This document shows, piece by piece, positions 32,640 through 46,500 of a stretch of 64,000 nt of DNA. Source of the stretch: Pseudorasbora parva (Eukaryota; Chordata; Actinopteri; Cypriniformes; Gobionidae); assembly GCF_024679245.1 (NCBI RefSeq), contig NC_090182.1, positions 37,737,547 to 37,801,546 of the forward strand. Direction: 5' to 3'. The notes below the pieces were generated by a model that was not told the origin of the DNA, did no database searches, and saw only the letters and a program-made list of their open reading frames with translations. The translations under genes and the position numbers were made by a program. Position 1 is the first letter of the stretch; each line of letters opens with the position of its first letter.

Positions 32640-32945
32640 TTTCTTTGTTAATGCTTTATAAAGTTTCAAAGCAGATTTACAGGAATAAACATGAAAATAA
32701 TTATTTAATTATTCAAACAGAGTTAAATTCTGCAGTAAAGCAGCCCTAAAAAGAAAATAGTGTCACAGCTGAAGTCAGGTCAGTGTTGATTCAGTTCTGT
32801 TCAATAACTGTGTAAGGTTCATCAATTATGAAATCAGTTCAATTTGCTATAAAGCAGCTTTGCAGAAAACATGATCCAGCGCAGTTCAGTTCTCCTCCAA
32901 TAGCATCAGTGCAATTAAATCAATATTATATAGACATTAGAAATA
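32640..32945 (+). repeat. SINE/L2-tail repeat fragment
   Basis: TTTATAAAGTTTCAAAGCAG and GCTATAAAGCAGCTTTGCAG are typical of abundant fish SINE/L2-derived repeats. Limits are approximate. Confidence 0.45.
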
Positions 32946-34137
32946 CCATAGACATTTTGTAATTCTTGCTGCCAATGATACAAAAAAATTGTGCTTAGAA
33001 ACAGTCTCTCTGACAGCGTGCACAAGTCGCCAAATGAGGTGTCTTTCACTGCTTACTGCACTTTAGCAGTTTAAAATCCCTTGTTTTTTAACCATAATGC
33101 TTAAAAATGCAGGCAGATGATAAGATTTCATTACCACACAAGCAGAACAGCAACGTAACTACGATAGAGATGATGGTCCAAAATCAGTAGCAGTTGATAC
33201 AATTCTACCAGTTAATCATATCTACCAGTATATAGCCCACCCCTATTGTAGAATATTAAGCGTCCCAAACTAAGCAAGCCTAAGGCGACAGTGGCAAGGA
33301 ACCCAAAATCCATCAGGTGACAGAAATGGAGAAGAAAAAACCCTTGGTAGAAACCAGGCTGAGTTGGGGGACCAGTTGTCTCTGGCCAACGAACATGGTG
33401 TGAATATGATTCAGGCTGCATTACAAGTCAGACTATGGATTGCAATAATTCAGAATATTTCATCTAGATCCACCAGCTTGAAGATCAGGATACAACATGC
33501 CGACATGGAGTTGAAGCTGGCCTTAGGGGTCTGTGCAGAGGACAAAGGATCTGTGTTGATGGCTGTTAGCAAGTTCCTCACAGGGGATCCATCTCTAGGA
33601 GTTGTCTAGTTGACATGTTATCTGTTGACATTTAGGGCTGCGTTGATGTCTAGGTGCAGGTCCACCATCTGATCTGGATTTGGAGCAGATCCAGCTGACA
33701 ATGGTAACCTCGGGATAAGAATGAAAGATTGTTAGCAAAGAATACACCAAATAAAACCATTACTGTACCTTATCGCTGCCATATTTATATAAAAATGTGT
33801 ATGTCACTTTTATGTATATAGATTATAACATCCTAAACACTAAAATTTTATTGACATGATTTATTATTTTGTGCAAAAAAATACTGAAAATTTGGCTTCC
33901 CAAACGTTGATTTTAATCGTGTCTGGATTTACTTTCAGTGCAGAAACAACTACTGATCCTTGTATCATTTGGTTAATTTCTACAATTCAGAAAGATCAAA
34001 CAGATCTTAATATTAATCTGCACAAGCGACAATCAGGTCAGTTTTGGGAAAGATCTTGGGACATGTGGTCTTCACCTCACAGCCGGTAGGAAAAAAATCG
34101 GGATAGGACTCAGAAATCATGTTCATGGAAGTGATTA
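32946..34137. other. Non-coding interval, partly an unidentified repeat
   Basis: 33360-33730 is G+C-richer and contains GGGGATCCATCTCTAGGAGT, GGTCCACCATCTGATCTGG and GGTAACCTCGGGATAAG. It has the feel of a dispersed fish repeat, but I cannot name it. An 81-codon plus-strand frame (33364-33609) shows no domain. Confidence 0.35.
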
Positions 34138-34145
34138 TTAACGTT

Positions 34146-35733
34146 TAGGGGTTTAACGATACACTCGTGTCACGGTTAAATATGTATCTCGATACTGAAC
34201 TCCCGACACGATATGTATCCCGATACGATATGTATCCCGATAAGCCGAAATAAAGTTTTTATTTTTATTTTGTACTTTTTTATTGTTATATTATTATTTG
34301 TGTATTATTATCAGGACCCACAAATATTCCCCCATTGCATTATTATTAATTATATTTAACATTATGTTTTGTCATTGTATGATTCTATGTAATGAGATTA
34401 TTAATGTAATAGTGTCACTGAAACTCTGTAAATTAAAAAACAAAAATCCCTCACGAATTACTCGCACTTTCAATGCAGGCAGCATTGCTCATGCTCGCTA
34501 TGTCCTGCTGTTCCTGCTATTAATGCAGTATAAGAATGAACCATCTAAACTGCTTTGAATAATCATACTACTAAAACTAAATGTGATCTGGTGATTTAAA
34601 TTATGTTTGCGCTTTCACTAAGGATTGCCGCTTTAAATGGTGTTTGCGCTTTGACTTTGGAGGAGTGCCACTTTAAATAATGTTTGCGCTCTCACTTTGA
34701 AGAGGGTCATTCCAGCAGTGCATGCATTTCAGATGATCAATGCAATCAATCACAGTTCTAATCGCAAGAAAGTGTGTCAAAATGGCCGCTCTCAAACTGT
34801 AAATGTTTAGCTTATCCAAGAATTTTACCTCACTTTCATGTTGTTTTCGCACGTCACACAATCATTTGAACGTCTGTATTTACTACAGAATGTTCACTGT
34901 GTTAAAGCTACACTGTGTAACTTTTTTAGTTTATTCTTAGCTAAAAACACTTAGTTCTTTCAAAAATATGTGCTAATTAATGTATGTAATGTGATGTAAT
35001 GCACTTCTTTCAAGTAATAAAGTATTCTCGTAAGTTTATAATATGCCATTGAAAATACATACGGGTGAGGGGTTCGAATGCCGGTCGCCATGTTGCTCCT
35101 CCATCTTAAAAGTACATTAGCCAAAGAGGGACATACCCGTAAATTCAAGCTTCGCCTTTCGCGTTTTAACACTCGATGGCACTCATGGACGAGGTTGAAC
35201 TGGATGCCATGTTAATCTTGGACTAAATTGGCCACTGTAGGAGTTAAAACAAAATCGGAATTGAGAGGAACAGAAACTAATAATCACTGGTTGGTCAAAT
35301 ACCTTTTCACCACTAGATGGGGGAAATTATCACACAGTGTAGCTTTAAATATTTTCACCACATAAAGCCATTGTGTCTATTCAGAAGACTTGAAGATTTC
35401 AGAAGATTTGGATTAGACCACTTGATTACTTTATTTTTTGCATCGTTTAAGTTTCAGAGTAATGGACTTTAAAAATGGGTTTCATAAAGAATATCTTCAT
35501 TTGTGTTAGGAAGTTAAACGAAAAACGACATCATGGTGAGAATTATGACAGAATTTACATTTGAGGTACATTTGTAAATTTGTGTCTGGGTAAATTGTAC
35601 CTTATAAATAGGCTTACTACAGCAAGTTGAGCCTTGGATAAAACAACTATATTGCAAATCATATCGTTTCCATCAACGATACATATAGTCACATTTTATT
35701 AATGCGATATAACAATTTATCATTACATCCCTA
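34146..35733. mobile_element. hAT-type non-autonomous transposon
   Basis: Exact 8-bp flanking repeats TTAACGTT (34138-34145 and 35734-35741). The termini are TAGGGGTTTAACGATAC and, inverted, TAGGGATGTAATGATAA. Repeated CGATATGTATCCCGATA words lie just inside the left end. It carries no transposase and is interrupted by a 439-bp TTAA element at 34906-35344. Confidence 0.85.
34906..35344. mobile_element. TTAA-target MITE nested in the hAT element
   Basis: Flanked by TTAA on both sides (34902-34905 and 35345-35348). The inverted termini are AGCTACACTGTGTAAC and, from the right end, AGCTACACTGTGTGAT. At 439 bp and without coding capacity it is a MITE of piggyBac-like target preference. Confidence 0.85.
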
Positions 35734-35741
35734 TTAACGTT

Positions 35742-36252
35742 ACTGCAGTGTGAAGCAGAGCAGGAGCGAGTGTTGTGGAGCTGAGCAAGGCTGCTGGAGT
35801 GATTGTTAATGAGATGAACAACACAAGCCTCACGAGCAGCGCGAAAAACTTTGATTATGCCATAGTCGCCGGCACTATTTCTGCTTTTCTGGTAATGAGT
35901 ATGAGGTAACGCAGCTCTGTTTATCATATAACACATTTGAGTGAGTTTTAAATTATGTTATGACGTTACTCTGTGCGTTCACTCAGCGGCTGCTGTGACA
36001 CTTGTTAACACTACAGTCGGAGTAAAGCGCATCAGCAGAATAAAACCAGAAACCGAGGGTTAAGAGATATGATGACATCGTTAGGCGACGCCCTCACACG
36101 TCCCGGTTCCTTGGTTAAAATAGCAATTTTCTCACGATTTACAAATAGTTGGAAACATTTGGGATATTGAAGGTTCTCAACTGAACAAAATATGTAGTAT
36201 TGGCCTAGTGGTTTTGGGATATCTTACTGCAAATGTTACATAATGCTATTTT
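35742..36252. other. Non-coding interval
   Basis: No repeat or gene recognised with confidence. Minus-strand 87-codon frame (35936-35673) crosses the hAT boundary and is not credible. Confidence 0.4.
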
Positions 36253-36560
36253 ACAAATCTAGACGCACCCTAGCGGCATCAAATCTAATTTGCCATGAGT
36301 TTAGTCTAGCAACTCTAAATACACTTCTGAGCTGTAAAAACCAAACTCTGGTCAGGCCAAACACATTGTGTGTAGAGCCAGTGGGCGGGGCTTAACATAA
36401 TGACGGCAGAGAAGGTTCCGAGAAGGTTGGTTGTAGCGCTATCCTATCGCGTGCAGAGGTAGTTTGAAAGACAACCGTTTATCCCGCCCCTCGGACTGAG
36501 CCCTGTCAATGGTGAGTTCCCAGAGCTAACTTCCTGATGTGGCTCTGGCTTGTCAGGCTA
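36253..36560. mobile_element. MITE of the 43005 family, shorter copy
   Basis: AATCTAGACGCACCCTAGCG, AACTCTGGTCAGGCCAA, TTGTAGCGCTATCCTATCGC and CTGGCTTGTCAGGCTAA match the element at 43005-43528 in the same order. It lacks about 220 bp of the middle and the extreme left end. No target duplication was seen. Confidence 0.75.
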
Positions 36561-37030
36561 ACTTAATGCAGTTTTAAGTGAACATTTGGGGAGCAGTTGG
36601 GGAAACGATGTCTAACATTATATTAGATCTGTGAATTAGGTCTTTATATTTATGTTAATGAAACAATAAAAGAAAAAAGGTAATCACTCACTGTTCTTAA
36701 CTGAACTACATTTGTAGCTTTAATAATGATCAATTCATTTGTAACAAACACACTAAAGACTAAACATTGATTTTTTTTTTATTTGATTATTTGTTTTTCT
36801 TCCCTAAAAAGTTTAGATAAGTAAAACACTACAATATCTATACAGCTCTGGGAGAAAAAAAAATTAAGAGACCACTGCAATTTTTTTCTTAAATCAGCAT
36901 CTCTACAAGTATGGAAGCCTACAAGTATTTTCTGGCTTTACTGGCATAGGGATACAGTGAGCGTCGGGTTGCTTCCATCCTTAAAATTTTAAAGACGGCG
37001 GTTCATAAGAACAAGGTCAAGCAGCAGACA

Positions 37031-37496
37031 TTGGGGACAACAAAGTTACAGACTGGCAGAGGGCGAAAACGACTCTACACTGACCGGAATGACCACCAAC
37101 TCATTCGAATGTCACTCAACAACTATAGGATGACCTCAGGTGACCTACAAAAAGAATGGCAAAAGGCAGCTGGGGTGAAGTTCACGGCGAGGACAGTTCG
37201 AAACAGGCTCCCAGTGGACAGGGCTGAAGTTGTGGAAAGCTAGAAAAAAGCCCTTCATCAATGAGAAGCAAAGAAGAGCCAGGCTGAGGTTTGCAAGAAA
37301 CCATAAGGATTGGACTGTAGAGGACTGGAGTATGGTCATCTTCTCTGATGAGTCCAATTTTCAGCTTTGTCCAACACATGGTCTTCTGATGGTTAGACGG
37401 AGGCCTGGAGAGGCCTACAAGCCACAGTGTCTCACACCCACTGTGAAACTTGGTGGAGGATCAGTGATGATCTGGGAGTGCTTCAGCAATGCTTGA
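37031..37496 (+). pseudogene. Tc1-like transposase
   Basis: 37031-37240 encodes the DNA-binding half (GRGRKRLYTDRNDHQLIRMS, then a second helix-turn-helix with TARTVRNRL). Near 37235 the frame shifts and 37230-37496 continues with ARLRFARNHKDWTVEDW, MVIFSDESNFQL (first catalytic Asp in the family's SDE box) and GGGSVMIWECFS. A stop (TGA at about 37494) follows, and the part with the other two catalytic acids is cut short by deletion and the MITE insertion. The family excises and reinserts DNA at TA sites; this copy cannot. Confidence 0.88.
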
Positions 37497-37558
37497 ATTG
37501 GGCAGACTTGTCTTTGTGAAGGACACATGAATTAAACCACGTACAAGGTTGTCCTACA

Positions 37559-37724
37559 GTCTAAAAAATGCTGGGTTAATAACAACCCAAGTTGGGTTGA
37601 AAATGGACAAACCCACACATTGAGTTGTTTGAAAAGGTCCATTCACTGGGTTCAAACAACCCAATTTCTGGGTTTGTCCATTTTCAACCCAACTTGGGTT
37701 GTTATTAACCCAGCGTGTTTAGAG
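37559..37724. mobile_element. Palindromic MITE nested in the Tc1-like element
   Basis: The arms 37565-37616 and 37669-37720 are near-perfect reverse complements (GCTGGGTTAATAACAACCCA, GTTGGGTTGAAAATGGACAA and their complements) around a 52-bp middle. The right flank GTAGAAGAAAACATGC resumes the Tc1 sequence. The exact target duplication is unclear. Confidence 0.8.
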
Positions 37725-37816
37725 TGTAGAAGAAAACATGCTTCCTTCTGCTCTGACAATGTTCCCCAACTCTGAGGGCTAGTTTTTTTGCAGTGGTCTC
37801 TTAATTTTTTTCAGAG

Positions 37817-37819
<3 letters not shown>

Positions 37820-37900
<81 letters not shown>
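37820..37900. repeat. (TA)n microsatellite
   Basis: About 40 TA units between the Tc1-like element and the next hAT-like element. Confidence 0.95.
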
Positions 37901-37903
<3 letters not shown>

Positions 37904-39244
37904 GGATGCCACAATACTCAATATAATATTGAACCGTTAGGTACGCATTCATGGTTCAATATGCGCTGGTGAATTGTGTTTTTTTCCGGTTTTGCATTTA
38001 ATTATTTATTTCCATTTCCCCCCCGTTTGAAATATTCCCATAGACAGTAAAAGAAATGGACAGAGCTATCCCATTGACTTCAACGGCGGAAAAATTAGGC
38101 CAATCAGAGGCACTCACTTCCTGATGGCGGAGCGAACTGCGCAGGCTCAGACTGAGCTTGAGGACGTAGATGTGACGTGAGCCTCCTGTCGGACAGCTGT
38201 GAGTCTTCTATTAGTTGTGGAAAGTGAAAGCTGAATCACATTGTTTAAATATTTTCTCCCATTGCTTTTGGTTCTCTATGGGCTTCTCCCCATTCTTCTC
38301 CCTTGACTTTATCAGACTTTATGTCTCCACGTCCCCCCGACTGTCTCATAGACAGTAAAAGATTGCCTGCGAGCGTCTCCTCAGGTCTATACGGTAATTT
38401 CTCAACTGTGCGACAGAGTCGCGTTGGTTATGACGCAATCGTTAGCCTATTTTTACAAAAACAGCTTCTGCAGGGCGATAGTGTAAGATACAAGGTAATG
38501 GAGCCTTTTATACATTGTCGTGTTTCTTTAGAAATAAACAATGGACAAATGGAGTCTTTAAACGTCTCAGATGTAAAGTTATTCACTGTCAAAGTGACGC
38601 CAAAATGAATGGGAGTCAATGGGATGCTAACAGCAGGTGATGGCTTGGTTAGCAATGGTCTGATCAAGTCAAGGGAGAAGAATGGGGAGAAGCCCATAGT
38701 GAGCCAAAAGCAACGGGAGAAAATATTTAAACACCCTATGGGTGGAACGCTTTCCGAGCGCTAGATTACCCCCTTGAATATTCCTCTTTATTTATTCTGC
38801 TCTTTTTTTAATGGTTTGCCTGAGTCTATGTGCTGATTTGAGCAAATATCCAATCATATGCACTAAAGTTAAGGGTGTTTACCCGCATTTACGTTTATAC
38901 TCTACATTTATTCATTCAATTTCATACTTAAATGCTACTGTACATCTCTGAGCTGCCACTGTAAATCTTTATATATATTTATTTTATAATATACAATACA
39001 CTGGGAATGTGTATACATTTTTTTATGTAAAGTTTTAAGTTTAAGTAAGGGTTTTCAAGTCTTTTAAGTAAAATAAAGAAAGAGTATTGCAATAAAAACC
39101 ATTTTCTCCTTAACCTTTTTCTGTTCCTGTCACCTAAGAATAGAAGAGCAAAAAAAAAACCCGAACTGAACCGGAAAACCGTGGTTAAAAACCAAAGTAA
39201 GGTTATGTATTGAACCATGGACTAACTGTATTGTTGCATCCCTA
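37901..39244. mobile_element. hAT-like non-autonomous element with TAGGGATG termini
   Basis: Left end TAGGGATGCCACAATACTCA, right end TATTGTTGCATCCCTA, giving inverted termini; inner words TATTGAACCG and GGTTCAATA/TATTGAACCATGG also pair. The flanks are (TA)-rich, so a target duplication cannot be fixed. A second inverted-repeat unit sits inside (38246-38735). Confidence 0.65.
38246..38735. mobile_element. Inverted-repeat unit nested in the hAT-like element
   Basis: The arms pair: GTTTAAATATTTTCTCCCAT ... CTATGGGCTTCTCCCCATTC ... CTCCCTTGACTT on the left, and AAGTCAAGGGAGAAGAATGG ... AGCCCATAG ... GGGAGAAAATATTTAAACA on the right. The middle (38330-38650) has a 101-codon plus-strand frame with no recognisable domain. 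Confidence 0.65.
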
Positions 39245-39674
39245 AAATATATATATACAGTTTCTATTGCTGTTTTTTATTGCATATTTCTTCTAATTTT
39301 TATTAACAAAGATGTAATAGATGAGATAGACCTAACAAGTGAAGTGAAGTGCAGTCCCGGATTTACTCCAAATGATTACAAACAATTAGTAAAATAGACC
39401 GTGTAAATTACTTGCGTGTCCATTTTCGTTACTCCTTTTCTCTTCTCCCTCTGTCTCACTTGCAATTTGAAGCCATCTGTTGAAGTGGGATTCTACAGCT
39501 TACTCGCTTGCTCTGTGATCCTGTTGTTTCTGTAATACAAGTAATACAACTAGTTAGTGCAGTTTAATGTCAAATTTATACATAGATGAATTTCAAATTA
39601 TACATTATAATTATAACATTATAATTGGGAAAATACGTTGACCATACAGAACTGAATGCAGGTTGGTATACAGT
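39245..39674. other. A+T-rich non-coding interval
   Basis: Nothing recognised. Confidence 0.4.
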
Positions 39675-39675
39675 G

Positions 39676-40384
39676 AGGCCTAGTCCACACGTACACGGGA
39701 ATTTTTATTACCGGAGTTTTTCCTCCTCCGTTTTAAAAAACAATCGCGTCCACACAAGCACGGTTTTAAAAAAAATTCCGTCCACATGAGAACGCAAAAC
39801 TACGCTATGATTGGCTGCCTGATTTCCATATGGGTCCCATTCACTGCACCGATGCACATTGCACTGACTGAGGGATGCCATGGGCTCAAGTGAAACACTT
39901 CCTACAAGTTCCTTTGCTTTGGACTCAGTGACAGGTAACTGTACACAGGTGCAGGGCCGAAGTGGACTGTAATAGCTTCACACACTTGCTTTACTATTTT
40001 GTATTATTGCATTCTGGCGCCTTTGTTCTGCAATACAATGAAATAACTGAACATGTATCTGTAGGATATACGTGTGATTAGCGCTGTTAGTGGAGTCCAC
40101 CGCATAGAATCGACTCACGTAAATCAAAAGGAGATGTGGAAAATCTGATATCAAACAAAGGAAAGAACGGCGCGCACTTCAATTTAAAAAGCCGAAATCT
40201 CCGGTTTCACCATCTACACGACAACGCTGTAACCGGCGTTTCTAAAAATCTTCACCCTGGCCGGAGTTTTCAAAAAAGTCCGGTTTTAGTAACCGGATAC
40301 AGCGTTTGCTTGTGGACGAACAGCCAAACCGCGTAGAAAAAGCTGCGGTTTTGAAAATACCCGTGTTCGTGTGGACAGGGCCTG
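39676..40384. mobile_element. MITE with GGCC-TGTCCACACG termini
   Basis: Left end AGGCCTAGTCCACACGTACA, right end (inverted) CAGGCCCTGTCCACACGAAC. The interior has many CCGGTTTT/AAAACCGG words typical of this class. No coding frame. GTGA occurs at both edges, but a target duplication is not clear. Confidence 0.7.
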
Positions 40385-41960
<1,576 letters not shown>

Positions 41961-42000
<40 letters not shown>

Positions 42001-42790
42001 TTTCAACCTACTGTAGCTGTCTGTGTGTACACTGTATACACACAAACATGATTTTTATACTGTAAAAACTGTATATTGTATCACCATACACTAAACCTAC
42101 CCCTAAAACTTCTACCCTTCATAGAGAAATCTAAACTTTTTTTTTAAATTTCAAAAAGCATAATTTTTAATTTAGTTTTCTTCATAGAGACCAAAAACAT
42201 CCCCACATGGACAAGGATTTCAAATATTGCCAGTTTTGTGTCCCCATAACATAGGGTTTACCTAGACCACACACACACACACACACACACATTGTTTTTT
42301 GTGTGAATTGTGGGGACTTTCCATAAGCGTAATGGATTTTACACTGTACATTCTATCCCCCTACACTGCCCCTACTCCTAATCACAGGAAACATGCTGCA
42401 GTTTTACATTTTCAAAAAACATAGTATGTTTATGAATCCGTTTACATTGTGGGGACCGCTGGCTGGTGATCTCAGGTTTATATTACATTGTCTGGTCCCT
42501 ACAATATAATATAAACAAGTACACACACACACACACACACACATTGCCCATAAACCTACCCATCACAGGAAACATTCTGCATTTTTATTTTCTCAACAAA
42601 AAAAACAAACTCATCCTGTATGATTTATAAGCATTTTGAAAAATGAGGTCATGGGTAATGTCCTCATATTTCACCCTCTCCCACATGTGTCATACCCATG
42701 TCATAATACACATTTAATCAGTGTCCTGATATTTAACAAAAACATGCCTACACACACACACCTCACACACACACAGACACACACACAATT
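41961..42790. repeat. Three CCCCAC/(CA)n modules
   Basis: Three (CA)n runs (41961-41996, about 42273-42292 and 42522-42543) separate segments that share elements: AAACCTACCC, CATAGAGA or ATCACAGGAAACAT, and GTGGGGAC/GTCCCCA words. This looks like successive degenerate copies of one dispersed repeat whose ends carry (CA)n. Confidence 0.5.
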
Positions 42791-43004
42791 AAAGTTATGT
42801 ACTTTTTTTTTATCACAAGGCAGGCCAATCCACAACTGACATAGTCTTTTTGTCCAGATTAAACTGTACAATTAAGAGTTGCATCCTATCAAACATAGCC
42901 CAATTTCGTTACAAAGTATTATGCCATATTTTCAAATGTGGGCATTTTTAGCTATACATCTAAATTAACTGCAATTATATTTATGGCATATTTTCCATGT
43001 CAAC

Positions 43005-43528
43005 TAGCCTAGAAATCTAGACACACCCTAGCGGCAGCAAATCTAATCTGCCGCGAGTGTCGTCTAGCAACTCTCAATACCCTTCTGAGCTGTAAACGCC
43101 AAACTCTGGTCAGGCCAATCACATCGTGTATAGAGTTGGTGGGCAGGGCTTAAAATAATGACGCCAGAGTTGCGCTTGCGTGCTTCTAGTAAACACAGAA
43201 GCTGGCGAACGGCGGTCTTTCGAATCAGCTTTGACCGCGACTCTGGAAGACTTGGAGTTAAGGTTTTCTCTGAGAAAAGAACAAAGAACAGCACTGAAGT
43301 CATTCTTAAGAAGGGATGATGTGTTCGGAGTTTAGCCGATCGGATACGGCGAATGTTTAATCTATCAACGAGCTCTGCTTCACCTTCGTTGCTCTGGTTG
43401 GTTGTAGCGCTATCCTATCGCGTGCAGAGGGAGTTTGACAGACAGCCATTTATCCGCCCCTCTGATTGAGCTGTCAATGATGAGTTTCCAGACCAAACAT
43501 CTTGATGTGGGTCTGGCTTGTCAGGCTA
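43005..43528. mobile_element. MITE with 9-bp target duplication
   Basis: Flanked by exact CATGTCAAC (42996-43004 and 43529-43537). The inverted termini are TAGCCTAGAAATCTAGAC and TAGCCTGACAAGCCAGAC (13 of 18 match). It is a longer copy of the element at 36253-36560. A 9-bp duplication fits Mutator-like elements best, with hAT (8 bp) or Merlin (8-9 bp) as alternatives; no transposase is present to decide. Confidence 0.85.
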
Positions 43529-43589
43529 CATGTCAACTGTACTGTATATTTGGCAAACATGGCTGTAAATGTTATTAACTATTAACAGG

Positions 43590-46500
43590 CTTACACCCTG
43601 GTTAGCCAGTGCTGACTTTGCTGTACATTTACCAAATGTGGCCCAAATTTGGTGTAATGTATTCGGGCCATATTTGCTATGCCATATCTGGGCCACTTTA
43701 GGTTCCCATTCAGATTTGCCAGTGATTACTGTCCCTCACCTTTGCCAAAACTGGCCTAGATATGTTTTAACATAATTGGGCCTCATTTGCTGCACTATTT
43801 ATGGGCCAGTTTAGGTTTACAGCCTGGTTAGCCAGTGCTGACTTTGCCATATATTTGCCAAATGTGGCCTAAATTCGGTGTAATGTATTCTGGCCATATT
43901 GGCTATGCCATGTCTGGGCCACTTTAGGGTCACAATCAGATTTACTGTCCCTATTGGCCAAAACTGGCCCAGATATTTTTTAATAAAACTGGGCCACATT
44001 TGCTGCATAATATGTGGGCCAGTTTAGGCTCACGCTCTGGTTAGCCAGTGCTGACTTTGGCGTACTTTTGCCAAATGTGGCCCAAAGTTGGTGTATTATG
44101 TGCAGGCCATATTTGCTATGCCATGTATGGGCCACTTTAGGTTCATATTCAGATTCACGAGGGATTACTGTCCCTCACCTTTGCCAAAACTGGCCTGGAT
44201 ATGTTTTTAAGAAAACTGGACCATATTTGCTGCATTATATGTGGGCCAGTTTAGGTTCACATCCTGGTTAGCCAGTGCTGACTTTGCTGTACTTTTGACA
44301 AATGTGGCCCAAATTTGGTGTAATGTATTCGGGCCATATTTGCTATGCCATGTGTGGCCCACTTTAGGTTCATATTCAGATTTGCAAGTGATTTCTGTCC
44401 CTCACCTTTGCCAAAACTGGCCCAGATATGTTTTAACATAATTGGGCCTCATTTGCAGCACTTAATGTGGGCCAGTTTAGGTTCAAGCCCTGGTTAGCCA
44501 CTGGCCAGTGTTGACTTTGCCATATATTTTCCAAATCTGGCCCAAATTTGGTGTAATGTATTCGGGCCATATTTGCTATGCCATGTCTGGGCCACTTTAG
44601 GTTCAAATTCAGATTCACCAGTAATTACTGTCCCTCACCTTTGCCAAAACTGGCCCAGATATGTTTTAACATAATTGGGCCACATTTGCAGCACTTAATG
44701 TGGGCCAGTTTAGGTTTACACCCTGGTTAGCCAGTGTTGACTTTGCCATATATTTTCCAAATCTGGCCCAAATTTGGTGTAATGTATTCGGCCCATATTT
44801 GCTATGCCATGTGTGGGCCACCATAGGTTCACATTCAGATTTGTTAGTGATTACTGTCCCTCATCTTCTCCAAAACTGGCCCAGATATGTTTTTAAGAAA
44901 ACTGGGCCACATTTGCTGCATTATATGTGGGCCAGTTTAGGCTCACATCCTGGTTAGCCAGTGCTGACTTTGCTGTACTTTTGCCAAATGTGGCCCAAAT
45001 TTGGTGTAATGTATTCGGGCCATATTTGCTATGCCATGTGTGGCCCGCTTTAGGTTCATATTCAGATTTGCGAGTGATTTCTATCCCTCACCTTTGCCAA
45101 AACTGGCCCAGATATGTTTTAACATAATTGGGCCACATTTGCAGCACTTAATGTGGGCCAGTTTAGGTTTACACCCTGGTTAGCCAGTGTTGACTTTGCC
45201 ATATATTTTCCAAATGTGGCCCAAATTTGGTGTAATGTATTCGGCCCATATTTGCTATGCCATGTCAGGGCCACCATAGGTTCACATTCAGATTTGTTAG
45301 TGATTACTGTCCCTCACCTTCTCCAAAACTGGCCCAGATATGTTTATAAGAAAACTGGGCCACATTTGCTGCATTATATGTGGGCCAGTTTAGGCTCACA
45401 TCCTGGTTAGCCAGTGCTGATATTGCTGTACTTTTGCCAAATGTGGCCCAAATTTGGTGTAATGTATTCAGGCCATATTTGCTATGCCATGTGTGGCCCA
45501 CTTAAGGATCATATTCAGATTTGCGAGTGATTTCTATCCCTCACCTTTGCCAAAACTGGCCCAGATATTTTTTTAAGAAAACTGGGCCACATTTGCTGCA
45601 TTATATGTGGGCCAGTTTAGGCTCACATCCTGGTTAGCCAGTGCTGACTTTGCTGTACTTTTGCCAAATGTGGCCCAAATTTGGTGTAATGTATTCGGGC
45701 CATATTTGCTATGCCATGTGTGGCCCACTTTAGGTTCATATTCAGATTTGCGAGTGATTTCTATCCCTCACCTTTGCCAAAACTGGCCCAGATATTTTTT
45801 TAAGAAAACTGGGCCACATTTGCTGCATTATATGTGGGCCAGTTTAGGCTCACATCCTGGTTAGCCAGTGTTGACTTTGCTGTACTTTTGCCAAATGTGG
45901 CCCAAATTTGGTGTAATGTATTCGGGCCATATTTGCTATGCCATGTGTGGCCCACTTTAGGTTCATATTCAGATTTGCGAGGGATTTCTATCCCTCACCT
46001 TTACCAAAACTGGCCCAGATATGTTTTAACATAATTGGGCCACATTTGCAGCACTTAATGTGGGCCAGTTTAGGCTCACATCCTGGTTAGCCAGTGCTGA
46101 CTTTGCCATATATTTTCCAAATGTGGCCCAAATTGGGTGTAATGTATTCGGGCCATATTTGCTATGCCATGTCTGGGCCACTTTAGGTTCAAATTCAGAT
46201 TTGCGAGTGATTTCTATCCCTCACCTTTGCCAAAACTGGCCCAGATATGTTTTAACATAATTGGGCCACATTTGCAGCACTTAATGTGGGCCAGTTTAGG
46301 TTTACACCCTGGTTAGCCAGTGTTGACTTTGCCATATATTTTCCAAATGTGGCCCAAATTTGGTGTAATGTATTCGGGCCATATTTGCTATGCCATGTCT
46401 GGGCCACTTTAGGTTCAAATTCAGATTCACCAGTAATTACTGTCCCTCACCTTTGCCAAAATTGGCCCAGATATGTTTTAGCATAATTGGGCCACATTTG

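Larger units (their letters stand above)
36843..37819 (+). mobile_element. Tc1-like transposon, second family
   Basis: The inverted termini are CAGCTCTGGG...AATTAAGAGACCACTGCAA at the left and TTGCAGTGGTCTCTTAATTT...CAGAGCTG at the right. TA dinucleotides flank it (36841-36842 and 37820-37821), the target of Tc1/mariner elements. It encodes a broken transposase on the plus strand and is interrupted near its 3' end by a 165-bp palindromic MITE. Confidence 0.9.

Noticed and set aside
38303..38608. 101-codon plus-strand frame
   Set aside because: Inside the inverted-repeat unit of an hAT-like element; no domain and no start context.
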